Shown: positions 25,938 to 33,617 of the stretch, one piece after another | Layout of the letters: the number at the start of each line of letters is the position of its first letter | Position numbering within the stretch: the stretch's first letter is position 1 | Assembly (NCBI RefSeq): GCF_008065135.1 | Contig: NZ_CP042914.1 | Location: forward strand, 4,507,404-4,571,403 | Length of the DNA stretch: 64,000 bases | Origin: Roseimaritima ulvae | GTDB lineage: Bacteria > Planctomycetota > Planctomycetia > Pirellulales > Pirellulaceae | Direction of reading: 5' to 3' | Position numbers and translations under genes: made by a program | The notes under the pieces: generated by a model | The model's database searches: none | Told to the model about the DNA's origin: nothing | The model's input: only the letters and a program-made list of their open reading frames with translations

Positions 25938-26462
25938 CTACTTGAAGAATTCGGTCACCGACTTCTTTCGAATTACCATGTCATACGCGTGCTGGTACCA
26001 ATGTTTGGTTTTCGGATCGCAACCAGTTTGCGACAGCGGCAAGACAGGATCGTCATCGCACGGGTTGGTGCCGTAGTAGATCCTTTTCGTGCAACCACAG
26101 AAATCGGGCCCCGTGCAACTGATAATCGGGCGGGGGCGGCAACCGTTGCCTTTTATGGGAAGCGGATCGAAGACATACGGTCCGCCGGTTTCAAGCGATA
26201 AGGTTCCGCTAGGGTCGGTGATACTGGCCGGCAGATCGCTGCGCCCATATTCGGTGGGTGCGACGGCGTGGGATATTTTGGGGTTCACCGTCGCCTGAAG
26301 CGTGCCGGCCATTGCCGGCGTCTCTTCGGTCGTCGGCGCGATCAGCGCGATGGGTTGAGACAGCGAGCGATATGTCGGGTCTTGAGCGGTTGCGGATCCG
26401 AAGTTCAAGCAGACTACCGGGACTACAATCGTCCAGCGAACAAGTGATAAATCCACGGTCAT
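25938..26462 (-). CDS. Secreted Cys-containing protein of unknown function
   Basis: 174 residues with a signal peptide (WTIVVPVVCLNFGSATAQ) and a GGAAGG ribosome site before the ATG. The C-terminal third carries GNGCRPRPIISCTGPDFCGC, then NPCDDDP and QTGCDPKTKHWYQHAYDMV: seven cysteines likely to form disulfides or a metal site. I do not recognise the family. It precedes the TolC-type gene and has a CsoR-like box 49 bp upstream, which implies a role in copper efflux or sensing at the envelope. Confidence 0.75.
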   Translation of the reverse strand: MTVDLSLVRWTIVVPVVCLNFGSATAQDPTYRSLSQPIALIAPTTEETPAMAGTLQATVNPKISHAVAPTEYGRSDLPASITDPSGTLSLETGGPYVFDPLPIKGNGCRPRPIISCTGPDFCGCTKRIYYGTNPCDDDPVLPLSQTGCDPKTKHWYQHAYDMVIRKKSVTEFFK

Positions 26463-26510
26463 ACATCCTTCCGTAATTTGTGGGAGAGCGCCTGGTTTGC
26501 TTATCGGCGA

Positions 26511-26527
26511 TACGGAGGTGGGGTATG
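26511..26527. promoter_or_regulatory. Putative CsoR operator, copy 4 (one mismatch)
   Basis: ATACG-GAGGTGG-GGTAT, one base away from the ATACC-N7-GGTAT pattern, 49 bp upstream of the 26462 start on the minus strand. Confidence 0.45.
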
Positions 26528-26641
26528 CCTGAAAATTCCATTATTCCTAAATGAACTAGTTTTGCTATCGTTTTTTACGATGATTCCGATTGATCCGGTT
26601 CAGCCCAAGAGACGATGAATAGGAGGCTGGCGTCGTTGTCG

Positions 26642-26811
26642 CTGGAAGTGGAGCGGGATAAAATTCGGAGCCAAAGGAATCTGTCGCTGCCGCAGGAGTT
26701 TCGATTGAACTGCCGGTCTTCGACCGAAACCAAGGCGTGATTCGCCAAGCCCAAGTGGATTACCGCCACCAACGGGAAGAGCTTCGCCGCACCGAGTTGA
26801 TGCTTGGGTAG
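26642..26811 (+). pseudogene. Fragment of a second TolC-family outer membrane factor
   Basis: From 26692 one frame reads AGVSIELPVFDRNQGVIRQA, then QVDYRHQREELRRTELMLG-stop, which parallels the intact protein's VEIPLYDWNQGTIRQAEADV. A shifted frame just upstream (from 26642) gives LEVERDKIRSQRNLSLP, also like the preceding helix of this family. The fragment is thus frame-shifted and truncated on both sides. It is on the strand opposite to the intact TolC-type gene and directly ahead of the oxidase relic. Confidence 0.65.
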
Positions 26812-26817
26812 CAGTTG

Positions 26818-27168
26818 TCGATGCCGTTCAACGACTCAGAATCCCATCAAGCCTGAAAAGACGAACGTCTTTGGATTCATCGCCAACAACCCCGGCGATT
26901 GGATTTTCCATTGCCACATGGTCCATCACGAGATGAATCATATGGTCAAGCAAGTTGGACCGCGAATTCGCGATGACGCGTCGGTCGGTCAGTACCTCGC
27001 GAATCTCAGCAGCCGTCCGCAAGTCGACGCTTCACGAAGTGACAAATCCGCGACGCCAGGCTACGTACAGAAGATGCAGGGCATAGAGATGTCCGATAAA
27101 TCGATGAAAGCGTTCGTCGCTGCGGTGCCCCCCATGAGTACGAAGCTGCGGCCAAGATGATGATGTGA
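26818..27168 (+). pseudogene. Internally deleted multicopper oxidase ahead of csoR
   Basis: TTQNPIKPEKTNVFGFIANN joins two segments that are about 150 residues apart in the intact oxidase (TLTQNPIKPGKTMVFEF and EFIANNPGDWIFHCHMVHH). The rest follows the intact copy (FHCHMVHHEMNHMVKQVGPR, then TPGYVQKMQG) and ends, after a frame change, in EYEAAAKMMM-stop at 27168. The HWH, HSH and HPIHLHGH motifs are lost, so no oxidase activity is possible. Identity to the intact copy is clearly incomplete, so it is a diverged paralogue rather than a recent duplicate. Confidence 0.8.
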
Positions 27169-27245
27169 AGCGGACTAACCGCGGAGCCGGTTAGTGGGTA
27201 AAATTGCGTACTCCGCGAAACTAACCTGGCTAAAAGTCTCCACGA

Positions 27246-27524
27246 ATGCTCTCTGACGACGAGAAAAAGAAGCTCAACAACCGACTTCGACGTGTCATCG
27301 GGCAAATCGAAGCGGTTGGTCGTATGATCGAAGATGAGGAATACTGCGTCGATATTCTGATGCAGTTGTCCGCCGCGACCGGAGCGCTCAACAAAGTCGG
27401 CCAGATTGTCATGGAACAGCACATCCAAAGTTGCGTCAGCGAGGCGATCAAGAGTGGCAGTTCCCAGGACCGTGACGAGAAAATCGAAGAGTTGATGAAA
27501 GTCTTTCGGAAGTACGGCGAATGA
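27246..27524 (+). CDS. csoR: CsoR-family copper-sensing transcriptional repressor
   Basis: 92 residues of the all-helical DUF156 family. The Cu(I) ligand set Cys-His-Cys is complete: Cys34 (EEYCVDIL), His59 and Cys63 (QHIQSC). The N-terminal KKKLNNRLRRVIGQIEAVGR helix is basic, as needed for DNA contact. CsoR binds DNA when apo and releases on Cu(I). It follows the oxidase relic and precedes the K+-channel-like gene by 12 bp. It is the only intact candidate regulator for the ATACC-N7-GGTAT boxes, although no perfect box was seen at its own promoter. Confidence 0.92.
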   Translation: MLSDDEKKKLNNRLRRVIGQIEAVGRMIEDEEYCVDILMQLSAATGALNKVGQIVMEQHIQSCVSEAIKSGSSQDRDEKIEELMKVFRKYGE

Positions 27525-27536
27525 GTTATTAACGCA

Positions 27537-28568
27537 ATGAATTGGTTTCTGACTACTGGCGGGGGGCTAATGACCTGCCTTGGCGTTTGGGAAACCTTCA
27601 TGGCTGTTCTGCATCCTCGTGCGACGGTTGGCCCGATCACGAAAGTCATCAATTGTGGCTTTCATTTTCTAGTCCGAACTCGGATTTTCGCTCATCCGCG
27701 AGTTCTGGTTTACTGCGGGCCGGCGTTAGTAGCGACACAGGTGTTGTGTTGGGCGACGCTGCTGTTGCTTGGCGTCAGCCTGATCGTCTGGCCTCAGCTC
27801 GGTACAGGCATCACGGCTACCGGATCAATACCGACGGATACGGATTTTGCAAACGCGGTGTATTACGCTGGATTCACGATCACCACTCTGGGCGTCGGCG
27901 ACTTAGTTCCGCGAACGCCAGGCATGCAGTTTTTGACCATCACCGCTGCTGGCTTGGGATTCAGCTTCTTCACACTCGTTCTCGCCTATGTTATTTCGGT
28001 CTATTCAACCCTGGCCCGTCGCAACCAGTTTGCCAACGAAATTGAGTATCGCACCGGACGAACTGGAAACAGCCTTGGTTATTTGCGAGCATATCTGACC
28101 GGCAGCGATCCTTCGTTAGTCAACCAAGACCTATACACGATGTCGTCCAACATGGCAGATTTGCTGGAGTCACATCATTTCTATTCGGTCCTGCATTACT
28201 TTCGATTCAGCGAGCCGCGTTATGCAATGAGCCGCATGCTGAGATTCTGCCTGGAAGTATCTTCGATGATGCGAGCGGTGCGGCAAGTTGATGCATCCAA
28301 GGTTGCCGCCAGTTCCGAGGCTGTCGATCGGCTGTGGCACGCTAGTTTGCAGATGCTTGAGGAGACCAAACGGCATTTTGTGATCTGTAACTCGATTCAT
28401 GACGTTCCCGACCCACGATTGGCGATCGAACTTTCGCGGTCGATCGGCTACACTGACGACTTGTCAGACCACCTAAAATCCGCCTTTGTCGATCAGCAAT
28501 CCGAGTGGCTTCACGACCTGAACGCGCTTGCCGTTTGCATCGGAAGCGAACCCCAAGAAAAATTCTGA
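27537..28568 (+). CDS. Two-helix ion channel (K+ channel-type pore) protein
   Basis: 343 residues. Hydrophobic helices near the N-terminus and at about residues 65-85, then AVYYAGFTITTLGVGDLVPR containing a selectivity filter of the TxGxGD type (TLGVGD), then a pore-lining helix (FLTITAAGLGFSFFTLVLAY). The remaining 190 residues are a soluble helical domain with no RCK/TrkA nucleotide motif. These proteins are annotated as two-pore or ion channel family members in planctomycetes. It starts 12 bp after csoR and is probably co-transcribed, but a link to copper is only contextual. Confidence 0.85.
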   Translation: MNWFLTTGGGLMTCLGVWETFMAVLHPRATVGPITKVINCGFHFLVRTRIFAHPRVLVYCGPALVATQVLCWATLLLLGVSLIVWPQLGTGITATGSIPTDTDFANAVYYAGFTITTLGVGDLVPRTPGMQFLTITAAGLGFSFFTLVLAYVISVYSTLARRNQFANEIEYRTGRTGNSLGYLRAYLTGSDPSLVNQDLYTMSSNMADLLESHHFYSVLHYFRFSEPRYAMSRMLRFCLEVSSMMRAVRQVDASKVAASSEAVDRLWHASLQMLEETKRHFVICNSIHDVPDPRLAIELSRSIGYTDDLSDHLKSAFVDQQSEWLHDLNALAVCIGSEPQEKF

Positions 28569-28675
28569 AATCTTTTCGCGAAGTCGTGAAGAAACGTCGG
28601 GGCCGTGCATCCAAAGAGCGTCAAAGAAGAGATTCCTTCGTGCGAATCCTTTGAATGCTCTTAGAAATGCCTGTC

Positions 28676-29056
28676 ATGAACCGCCGCCATACCAGTTCTG
28701 CCGCTCGATTATTTGCTGCTTTTGCAGTGATCGCGGTGCTGTTGGCGTCTTCGCCGGCTGCTTGGGCAGGTTCACATCCTTCCAGGCCTTGCCCTCATCT
28801 GTGCTGCCAGTCGCAGCCGGTTGGGTACAGTTGCTGCGACGGCGAATCGTCGCACGAATGCCCTGCTATGGCGTCTTGCGACACGAAGGTCTGGCTGCCG
28901 CCGCGAACGTCTGGCGACGATCTGCCGCTTCGCGGTTTGAATCGCAGCAACTTTTCGTGGAGCGTTTGGAATACTGACGCGGTCTCTCTCGGCAGGCCGA
29001 TCTCTATTGTCGGTCCCAACTCTCTGGTTGATTGGAACGTTCGCCTTCAGATTTAG
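28676..29056 (+). CDS. Small secreted Cys-rich protein
   Basis: I choose ATG 28676 (MNRRHTSSAARLFAAFAVIA), which gives a clean signal peptide cut near AWA-GS. The mature 90 residues start with a cysteine cluster (CPHLCCQSQPVGYSCC, HECPAMASCD: eight Cys in about 40 residues) followed by a Cys-free tail. Such a cluster suggests Cu(I)/Zn binding or disulfide cross-linking. Located in the copper section, 107 bp after the channel gene. No family recognised. Confidence 0.65.
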   Translation: MNRRHTSSAARLFAAFAVIAVLLASSPAAWAGSHPSRPCPHLCCQSQPVGYSCCDGESSHECPAMASCDTKVWLPPRTSGDDLPLRGLNRSNFSWSVWNTDAVSLGRPISIVGPNSLVDWNVRLQI

Positions 29057-29172
29057 CGGTTGGTTCTGCTTCGATTTTGCGAAGCCAGACCCGATCCAAA
29101 AATGAAGATGTAACTGTTTCCCAATCGGTGCATGTCGATGTCGGCTGCGCCATCAATTCTGGAGTTTCCGAA

Positions 29173-29469
29173 ATGTTAGCAACCGTATTCTCTGCTGTTT
29201 TGTTTGCCGTTTCGTTCGTCCCCGGCAACGTTGACGCCACCGCCTCGGCCGAACCGACGTGTTGTGCCAAGCATGCGTACTGCTGCACGGTTCACGCACC
29301 ATGCTGTGGCAAACATGCTGAAGGCAAAGCGGCAACGGACGAAGTGTCGAGTACAACTTCTCAACCCACGTGTTGTGCAAAGCGAGCGTACTGCTGCAGC
29401 GTCGGCGCGGCCTGCTGCGGCAAAGGATCGGCAAGTGCCACAGAAGTCGAATCGACTGAACTCAGCTAG
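29173..29469 (+). CDS. Secreted protein with duplicated CCAKxAYCC metal-binding-like motif
   Basis: 98 residues starting at ATG 29173, preceded by GGAG at a suitable distance. After the signal peptide (FSAVLFAVSFVPGNVDA), two similar units occur: TCCAKHAYCCTVHAPCCGK and TCCAKRAYCCSVGAACCGKG, each with three adjacent Cys pairs, separated by a short Ser/Thr linker. Twelve cysteines in 98 residues, all in pairs, resemble a small metallothionein-like copper scavenger. A strong terminator follows. Confidence 0.75.
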   Translation: MLATVFSAVLFAVSFVPGNVDATASAEPTCCAKHAYCCTVHAPCCGKHAEGKAATDEVSSTTSQPTCCAKRAYCCSVGAACCGKGSASATEVESTELS

Positions 29470-29498
29470 TCGCATCTGATTCTGTTCGATCCCACATT

Positions 29499-29537
29499 AG
29501 CCGGGCGAGCCTGAAAACTCGCCCGGCTTCTCTGTTT
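29499..29537 (+). terminator. Intrinsic terminator after the Cys-rich pair
   Basis: AGCCGGGCGAG and CTCGCCCGGCT form an 11-bp perfect stem with an 8-base loop, followed by TCTCTGTTT. It separates the Cys-rich genes from the phosphatase gene. Confidence 0.85.
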
Positions 29538-29545
29538 GAGATACC

Positions 29546-30997
29546 ATGATGGATACATTCAAACACCGATGGCATCAGTTGCCGATTAGCTGGCAATTGC
29601 TCGTCCTCGTCAATGCAATTCTATTTGCGTTTGTCGCTCTGTTTCTCGTCGTTGACTACCGCGTGCGGATGGGTCAACATCTGAACGAGAAGCAAATCGC
29701 TTTGACCGAAGAAGCCAAAACGATGTACGAATCACTGCTGGTCGCTGAACCTCACGGCGACGCGGCGATTCAAAATTTGGTCGACAACGTCTGCGCTCGA
29801 ATGAATACCGACGATTCGCCCGGTCACCATATCGCTGCGGATTGGCGAGGGCTTCCGTACCAGGCTGTCTCGCATGGGCATGATTCCGACACAATGCTCC
29901 TGACAATGCGGTCGGCTGCTTATTCAACAGTCATCAGTTCAAGCGTCACCGGCTCGCTCGTTGTCGGGGCTTTCACTGGGCCAGCAGGCACTGTCTATAT
30001 TTCCGAGAAACGTTCGGCAGTCGTTGCCGCAACACGCCGCTCGTTATTGATCCAGATGTTCGCAGTCCTATTGCTGGCAGGGATTACGGCTTTCGTGGTC
30101 AGTGCGGTGTTGCGGCAATTGATTGCCAAACCAATTCAAGGCTTTGTTTCGACGCTGCGGAGTGTTGCCGCCGGGGACCTAAGCGTGATTGCACGTACTC
30201 GAAGCTGTCGAGAATTGAGTTATCTTGCCGACCAGATCAATGCGATGACCGAGGCGCTGGATCACGCTCAGCGCGACCATCGCGTTCACATGGAAAAGGC
30301 ACGCCAGATTCAGCAGAACTTGCGACCAACGGTGAATGGGTTCGTTGGAATCGACGTCGCCGAGCTATTCGAGCCGGCCGACGATGTTGGTGGTGACTAC
30401 TACGACGTGATTCCATTATCCGATGGGCAATATCTACTCTGCGTCGCGGATGTCTCAGGGCATGGCGTGCCGGCCGCGATGGCGGCGACGTTGTTAAAGG
30501 CGTTTGTGTCGGAAGCGGCAAAGCAATCGTCCAGCCCTGCCCAAATTCTGACAGATGTTAACGAGCGTTACTGCGAGTACGTGATGATGGGACACTTTGC
30601 GACCATGACGCTTCTGGTAGTTGACCCCGAAAACAAACGACTAACCTACGCCAATGCAGGCCATGAATTACCGTTCTTGCAGATGGGAAGTGAAACACCG
30701 GTGCGATTGAACGTGGGCGACATGATCTTGGGCGTCGAGGACGATACCCACTACAGCGAAGAAATAATCCAGCTCGGCGATACGGCTCGTTTAGTCATTG
30801 TGAGCGACGGAGTGACCGAAGCGTTTGACCCGAGTGAAGAGCAGTACGGAACCGAGCGGATCGAGCGGTTGATGAACGCGGTCAAGAATTGCAACGCACG
30901 GGACCTAGTGGAAGCGTTTGAGTCGTCCATTGAGGTGTTCCGCAAGGGCCGTAAGGCGTTCGATGACACCACGCTATTGGTAGCTCAGTTAACTTGA
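29546..30997 (+). CDS. HAMP-SpoIIE (PP2C-type) membrane serine phosphatase
   Basis: 483 residues. A transmembrane helix near the N-terminus (LLVLVNAILFAFVALFLVVD), an extracytoplasmic sensor of about 130 residues, a second helix (MFAVLLLAGITAFVVSAVLR), a HAMP linker (AKPIQGFVSTLRSVAAGDLS) and a coil. The C-terminal catalytic domain has DVGGDYYDVIPL, CVADVSGHGVPAAM and FDDTTLLVAQ, the metal-binding motifs of PP2C/RsbU-SpoIIE phosphatases. Such proteins usually act on an anti-sigma factor antagonist; none is encoded beside it. It overlaps the convergent GNAT gene by 9 bp at the 3' end. Confidence 0.9.
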   Translation: MMDTFKHRWHQLPISWQLLVLVNAILFAFVALFLVVDYRVRMGQHLNEKQIALTEEAKTMYESLLVAEPHGDAAIQNLVDNVCARMNTDDSPGHHIAADWRGLPYQAVSHGHDSDTMLLTMRSAAYSTVISSSVTGSLVVGAFTGPAGTVYISEKRSAVVAATRRSLLIQMFAVLLLAGITAFVVSAVLRQLIAKPIQGFVSTLRSVAAGDLSVIARTRSCRELSYLADQINAMTEALDHAQRDHRVHMEKARQIQQNLRPTVNGFVGIDVAELFEPADDVGGDYYDVIPLSDGQYLLCVADVSGHGVPAAMAATLLKAFVSEAAKQSSSPAQILTDVNERYCEYVMMGHFATMTLLVVDPENKRLTYANAGHELPFLQMGSETPVRLNVGDMILGVEDDTHYSEEIIQLGDTARLVIVSDGVTEAFDPSEEQYGTERIERLMNAVKNCNARDLVEAFESSIEVFRKGRKAFDDTTLLVAQLT

Positions 30998-31660
30998 ACG
31001 GGCTGCGGTATCGTCGCCGACATACCGTCCGACTGTGAATTCGATATCGTTTGGAAGCGTCGGGTAGGTTGCTCGCCTGAATGGTCCGATGCGAAAGAGG
31101 GATGCTTGGCCGACTTTTCGGAACTGCATTCGCTCGACCGCACGTAGCGCGTTGCGGTTGGAGGCTTCGGTAGTCAACACCAGATATCGGATGCCTTCGC
31201 TTTGCAATTCGTCGACCATCTGGCTCAGGAAGGCCGCGTATAACCGACGGCCTCGATGCTGGGGAAGCACCAAGACTTGGAATACGAAAGCCGCTTCGTC
31301 GGAGAGTTGGATAGGCAGACCCGTTTCGGGCTTGCCATCGTGGTTCATGTCACCAGAGATGGTTCCAAAGGCGACCCATGCGAATCCGGCGAGAGAATCG
31401 GCTTGAAAGGCCGCAATGCATTTGGCTGCACCGGCGTCCAGCATTTCCAAGTCCTGCTCTGGGATTGTGTAGTCCAACTCGGATGCGTGTTTACGTAGCC
31501 GGTTGGATGAACACGAACGGATCGTGTAGCTGTCAGGCGTTGGCGTTCGCGGTATCGCGTCGATCGGCGACTGATAGAAGTGACAGACGTCCGCGATCGC
31601 AAAACGCCGGACTACTCGATACGCCAACCAACGAATCGAGCGTGTGGCTTGAGTATTCAT
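30989..31660 (-). CDS. GNAT-family N-acetyltransferase
   Basis: I start it at MNTQATRSIRWLAYRVVRRF (ATG 31660); the longer frame would overlap the lipoprotein gene. About 223 residues. VFQVLVLPQHRGRRLYAAFL is the acetyl-CoA-binding motif A (V-x-P-x-x-R-x-x-G-like, QHRGRR) and the following YLVLTTEASNRNALRAVERM is motif B, with the frequent N..A..ERMQF pattern. Substrate unknown. Runs convergent to the phosphatase, downstream of the small lipoprotein. Confidence 0.8.
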   Translation of the reverse strand: MNTQATRSIRWLAYRVVRRFAIADVCHFYQSPIDAIPRTPTPDSYTIRSCSSNRLRKHASELDYTIPEQDLEMLDAGAAKCIAAFQADSLAGFAWVAFGTISGDMNHDGKPETGLPIQLSDEAAFVFQVLVLPQHRGRRLYAAFLSQMVDELQSEGIRYLVLTTEASNRNALRAVERMQFRKVGQASLFRIGPFRRATYPTLPNDIEFTVGRYVGDDTAARSS

Positions 31661-31679
31661 GGCAGAACTTGTTCCCGCG

Positions 31680-31955
31680 TTAGTGGCAGCAGCTTCCGCC
31701 GCCTGATAAGGGGCGAGGGGAATCTGAGGTAGGGACAGTTGAGAACGAGTTTGGTGCCGGCGGTTGATAGTCAGTGTTGAGATCAATCGCTGTGTCGTAT
31801 TGAATGTTGGCGGCAGCTTGCTCGGCGTATTGCTGAGCGGTCATTGCCGGTTCGTCTTTTCGATTGCCCACCCAGGGCAGCGATTGGCATCCGGCGGAAA
31901 GTGAGAGGTTCAGAGCGAGCGCAGCGGTAGCGCAGTATTTCCATAGCGATTTCAT
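31680..31955 (-). CDS. Small lipoprotein with a Cys-Cys-His C-terminus
   Basis: 91 residues from MKSLWKYCATAALALN; the LSLSAGC lipobox gives a lipid-modified Cys. The rest is polar and Gln/Ala-rich (AMTAQQYAEQAAANIQYDTA) and ends in GGGSCCH, a possible metal-binding tail. It is on the same strand as, and downstream of, the four-domain CPVM metal protein. No family recognised. Confidence 0.65.
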   Translation of the reverse strand: MKSLWKYCATAALALNLSLSAGCQSLPWVGNRKDEPAMTAQQYAEQAAANIQYDTAIDLNTDYQPPAPNSFSTVPTSDSPRPLSGGGSCCH

Positions 31956-32124
31956 GACGACTTCCTTGTCGTGAGTTGAAAACAATAAGGCAGGGACGGC
32001 GTGGTGACGTCATCACTTGCGTGAATCAGCCGCGACACCGCCCCCGCGTAGACGAGATTGGGAGTCGGGAGTAGGGGAATCTGGGAGAACAATTTGCTCC
32101 CCATCTCCCCCACTCCCAGCTCCC

Positions 32125-33504
32125 CTACTTAATCAGCGGAGCGTCGACTCCTTGTGACTTCAGAACAGCTAACCACTTTTGCGGTTCTGCTGCGATTTTC
32201 TTCGCGCATCCGGGGCAGCAGATGTAGATCGCTTTGCCCGCTGCGTTGACTTTGTAGGGCCCACCCATCGCATCGAGTGGTTCGTCCATCACGGGACACT
32301 TCTTTTGTGCGGCAATGAACGGTGCGTCGGCAGCAACCACTTTAAATATGCCTTCACGAACCTGTTCGGTACCTGCGGGGACGGACTCTCGATTACCGCT
32401 GCCGTATACCATCGCCAAATACTTTGCTGGCTCCGCCTGAATCTTCTTGATACAGCCTTTGCAACACAGATAAATCGGTTTGTCACCAACCATCACCTTG
32501 ATCGGCGTGCCCATGCTACCAAGCGGTTCATCCATCACGGGGCAAACCTTCTGAGCCGCGAGGGCTGCTGCGTCGGCTTGGGTTGAGGTCGAGACAATGA
32601 TTCTTGTCATCGTCGTGGCAGCAGGCTGTCCACTGCTTTGTATCCCGTTGCCATAAACCATCGCCAAATACTTCGCTGGCTCTGCCTGAATCTTCTTGAT
32701 ACAGCCTTTGCAACACAGATAAATTGGTTTGTCACCAACCATCACCTTGATCGGCGTACCCATGCCGCCGAGCGGTTCGTCCATGACGGGACAAACTTTC
32801 TGTACGGCAATGGCTGCCGCATCGGCTTGGGTCGCTGTGGTGACTGTGATCTGCGGGCGACCGGCAGCATACTTAGCCGGGTCCGACTTGACCGCGCCCA
32901 CACAGCCTGCACAGCAAACGTACAGCTTCTGTCCGTTGACATCGACGGCGACGGGATCACCCATGCTGCCAAGCGGTTTACCGCTAACAGGACAAATTTT
33001 CTGGCGTGCGATCGCGGCGGCGGCCAGTTGTTGCTCGCTGGCGGGAACCGTGGCGACTTCGTTAAAGCTCACGGTGCTGGCAGTGATGCCGACCAATTGA
33101 ATGTCGACGTCGATTTGCCGGCCAGCGAGTTTCGACAAGTTCACGGGGGCGGTCAGAGCACCTTTGCCATCGGGCAGTAAGTCATAGCGATAACGTTTCG
33201 CGTTGCCTTCGACTCGTACCGAGACAGCACCGCGTCCACGAACGGCCGAGATCGGTTGGCCAGCGCGATCGTAGACAAACATCTTTAACCCACCTTGGGA
33301 AACAATTGTTTCGATTTGCAGGTTGCCGGTTTGCTTTAAGCTGCCGCCATGCGGCCCCGCCTGGGTAACTTCGCGAGCCTGCGTCATACCGGGCATCGCG
33401 TGGTTGTGTCCGGTGTGATTGTGCTGTGCCTGAATCGTCTGCCCGAACACGCTCGATGCGGATAATGCAAGCGAGCATGCGGTGAGGATAAGTGTTCGTT
33501 TCAT
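32125..33504 (-). CDS. Secreted four-repeat CPVM/CC metal-binding protein
   Basis: I start at MKRTLILTACSLALSASSVF (signal peptide, 33504). About 459 residues. After a His/Met segment (HNHTGHNHAMPGM) and a domain beginning GPHGGSLKQTG, four copies of a 50-residue unit follow: each has CPVM(D/S)xPLxxMGxP, then YLCCKGC and a Lys-rich helix (KIQAEPAKYLAMVYG). The CPVxx and CCxGC cysteines form a YHS/TRASH-like metal site. Repeats 2 and 3 are almost identical even at DNA level, a recent duplication. It lies between cusA and the small lipoprotein, on the same strand, and is probably a periplasmic copper carrier. Confidence 0.8.
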   Translation of the reverse strand: MKRTLILTACSLALSASSVFGQTIQAQHNHTGHNHAMPGMTQAREVTQAGPHGGSLKQTGNLQIETIVSQGGLKMFVYDRAGQPISAVRGRGAVSVRVEGNAKRYRYDLLPDGKGALTAPVNLSKLAGRQIDVDIQLVGITASTVSFNEVATVPASEQQLAAAAIARQKICPVSGKPLGSMGDPVAVDVNGQKLYVCCAGCVGAVKSDPAKYAAGRPQITVTTATQADAAAIAVQKVCPVMDEPLGGMGTPIKVMVGDKPIYLCCKGCIKKIQAEPAKYLAMVYGNGIQSSGQPAATTMTRIIVSTSTQADAAALAAQKVCPVMDEPLGSMGTPIKVMVGDKPIYLCCKGCIKKIQAEPAKYLAMVYGSGNRESVPAGTEQVREGIFKVVAADAPFIAAQKKCPVMDEPLDAMGGPYKVNAAGKAIYICCPGCAKKIAAEPQKWLAVLKSQGVDAPLIK

Positions 33505-33617
33505 CAGTAAACTCCGTTGGTAAAGTCTGGACACCGTCCGTTGGGTCCGTCGTTCTTGGTGAGGTTGGTTAGTTGGATGCTCGAGTCGAAGTTTTCTTCA
33601 CGAGCAATCGAGAGTTT

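Noticed and set aside
29530-29560. A further CsoR box in front of the SpoIIE-type phosphatase (ATACC..GGATAC)
   Set aside because: The right half is not GGTAT and the spacing differs; it falls short of the six accepted copies.
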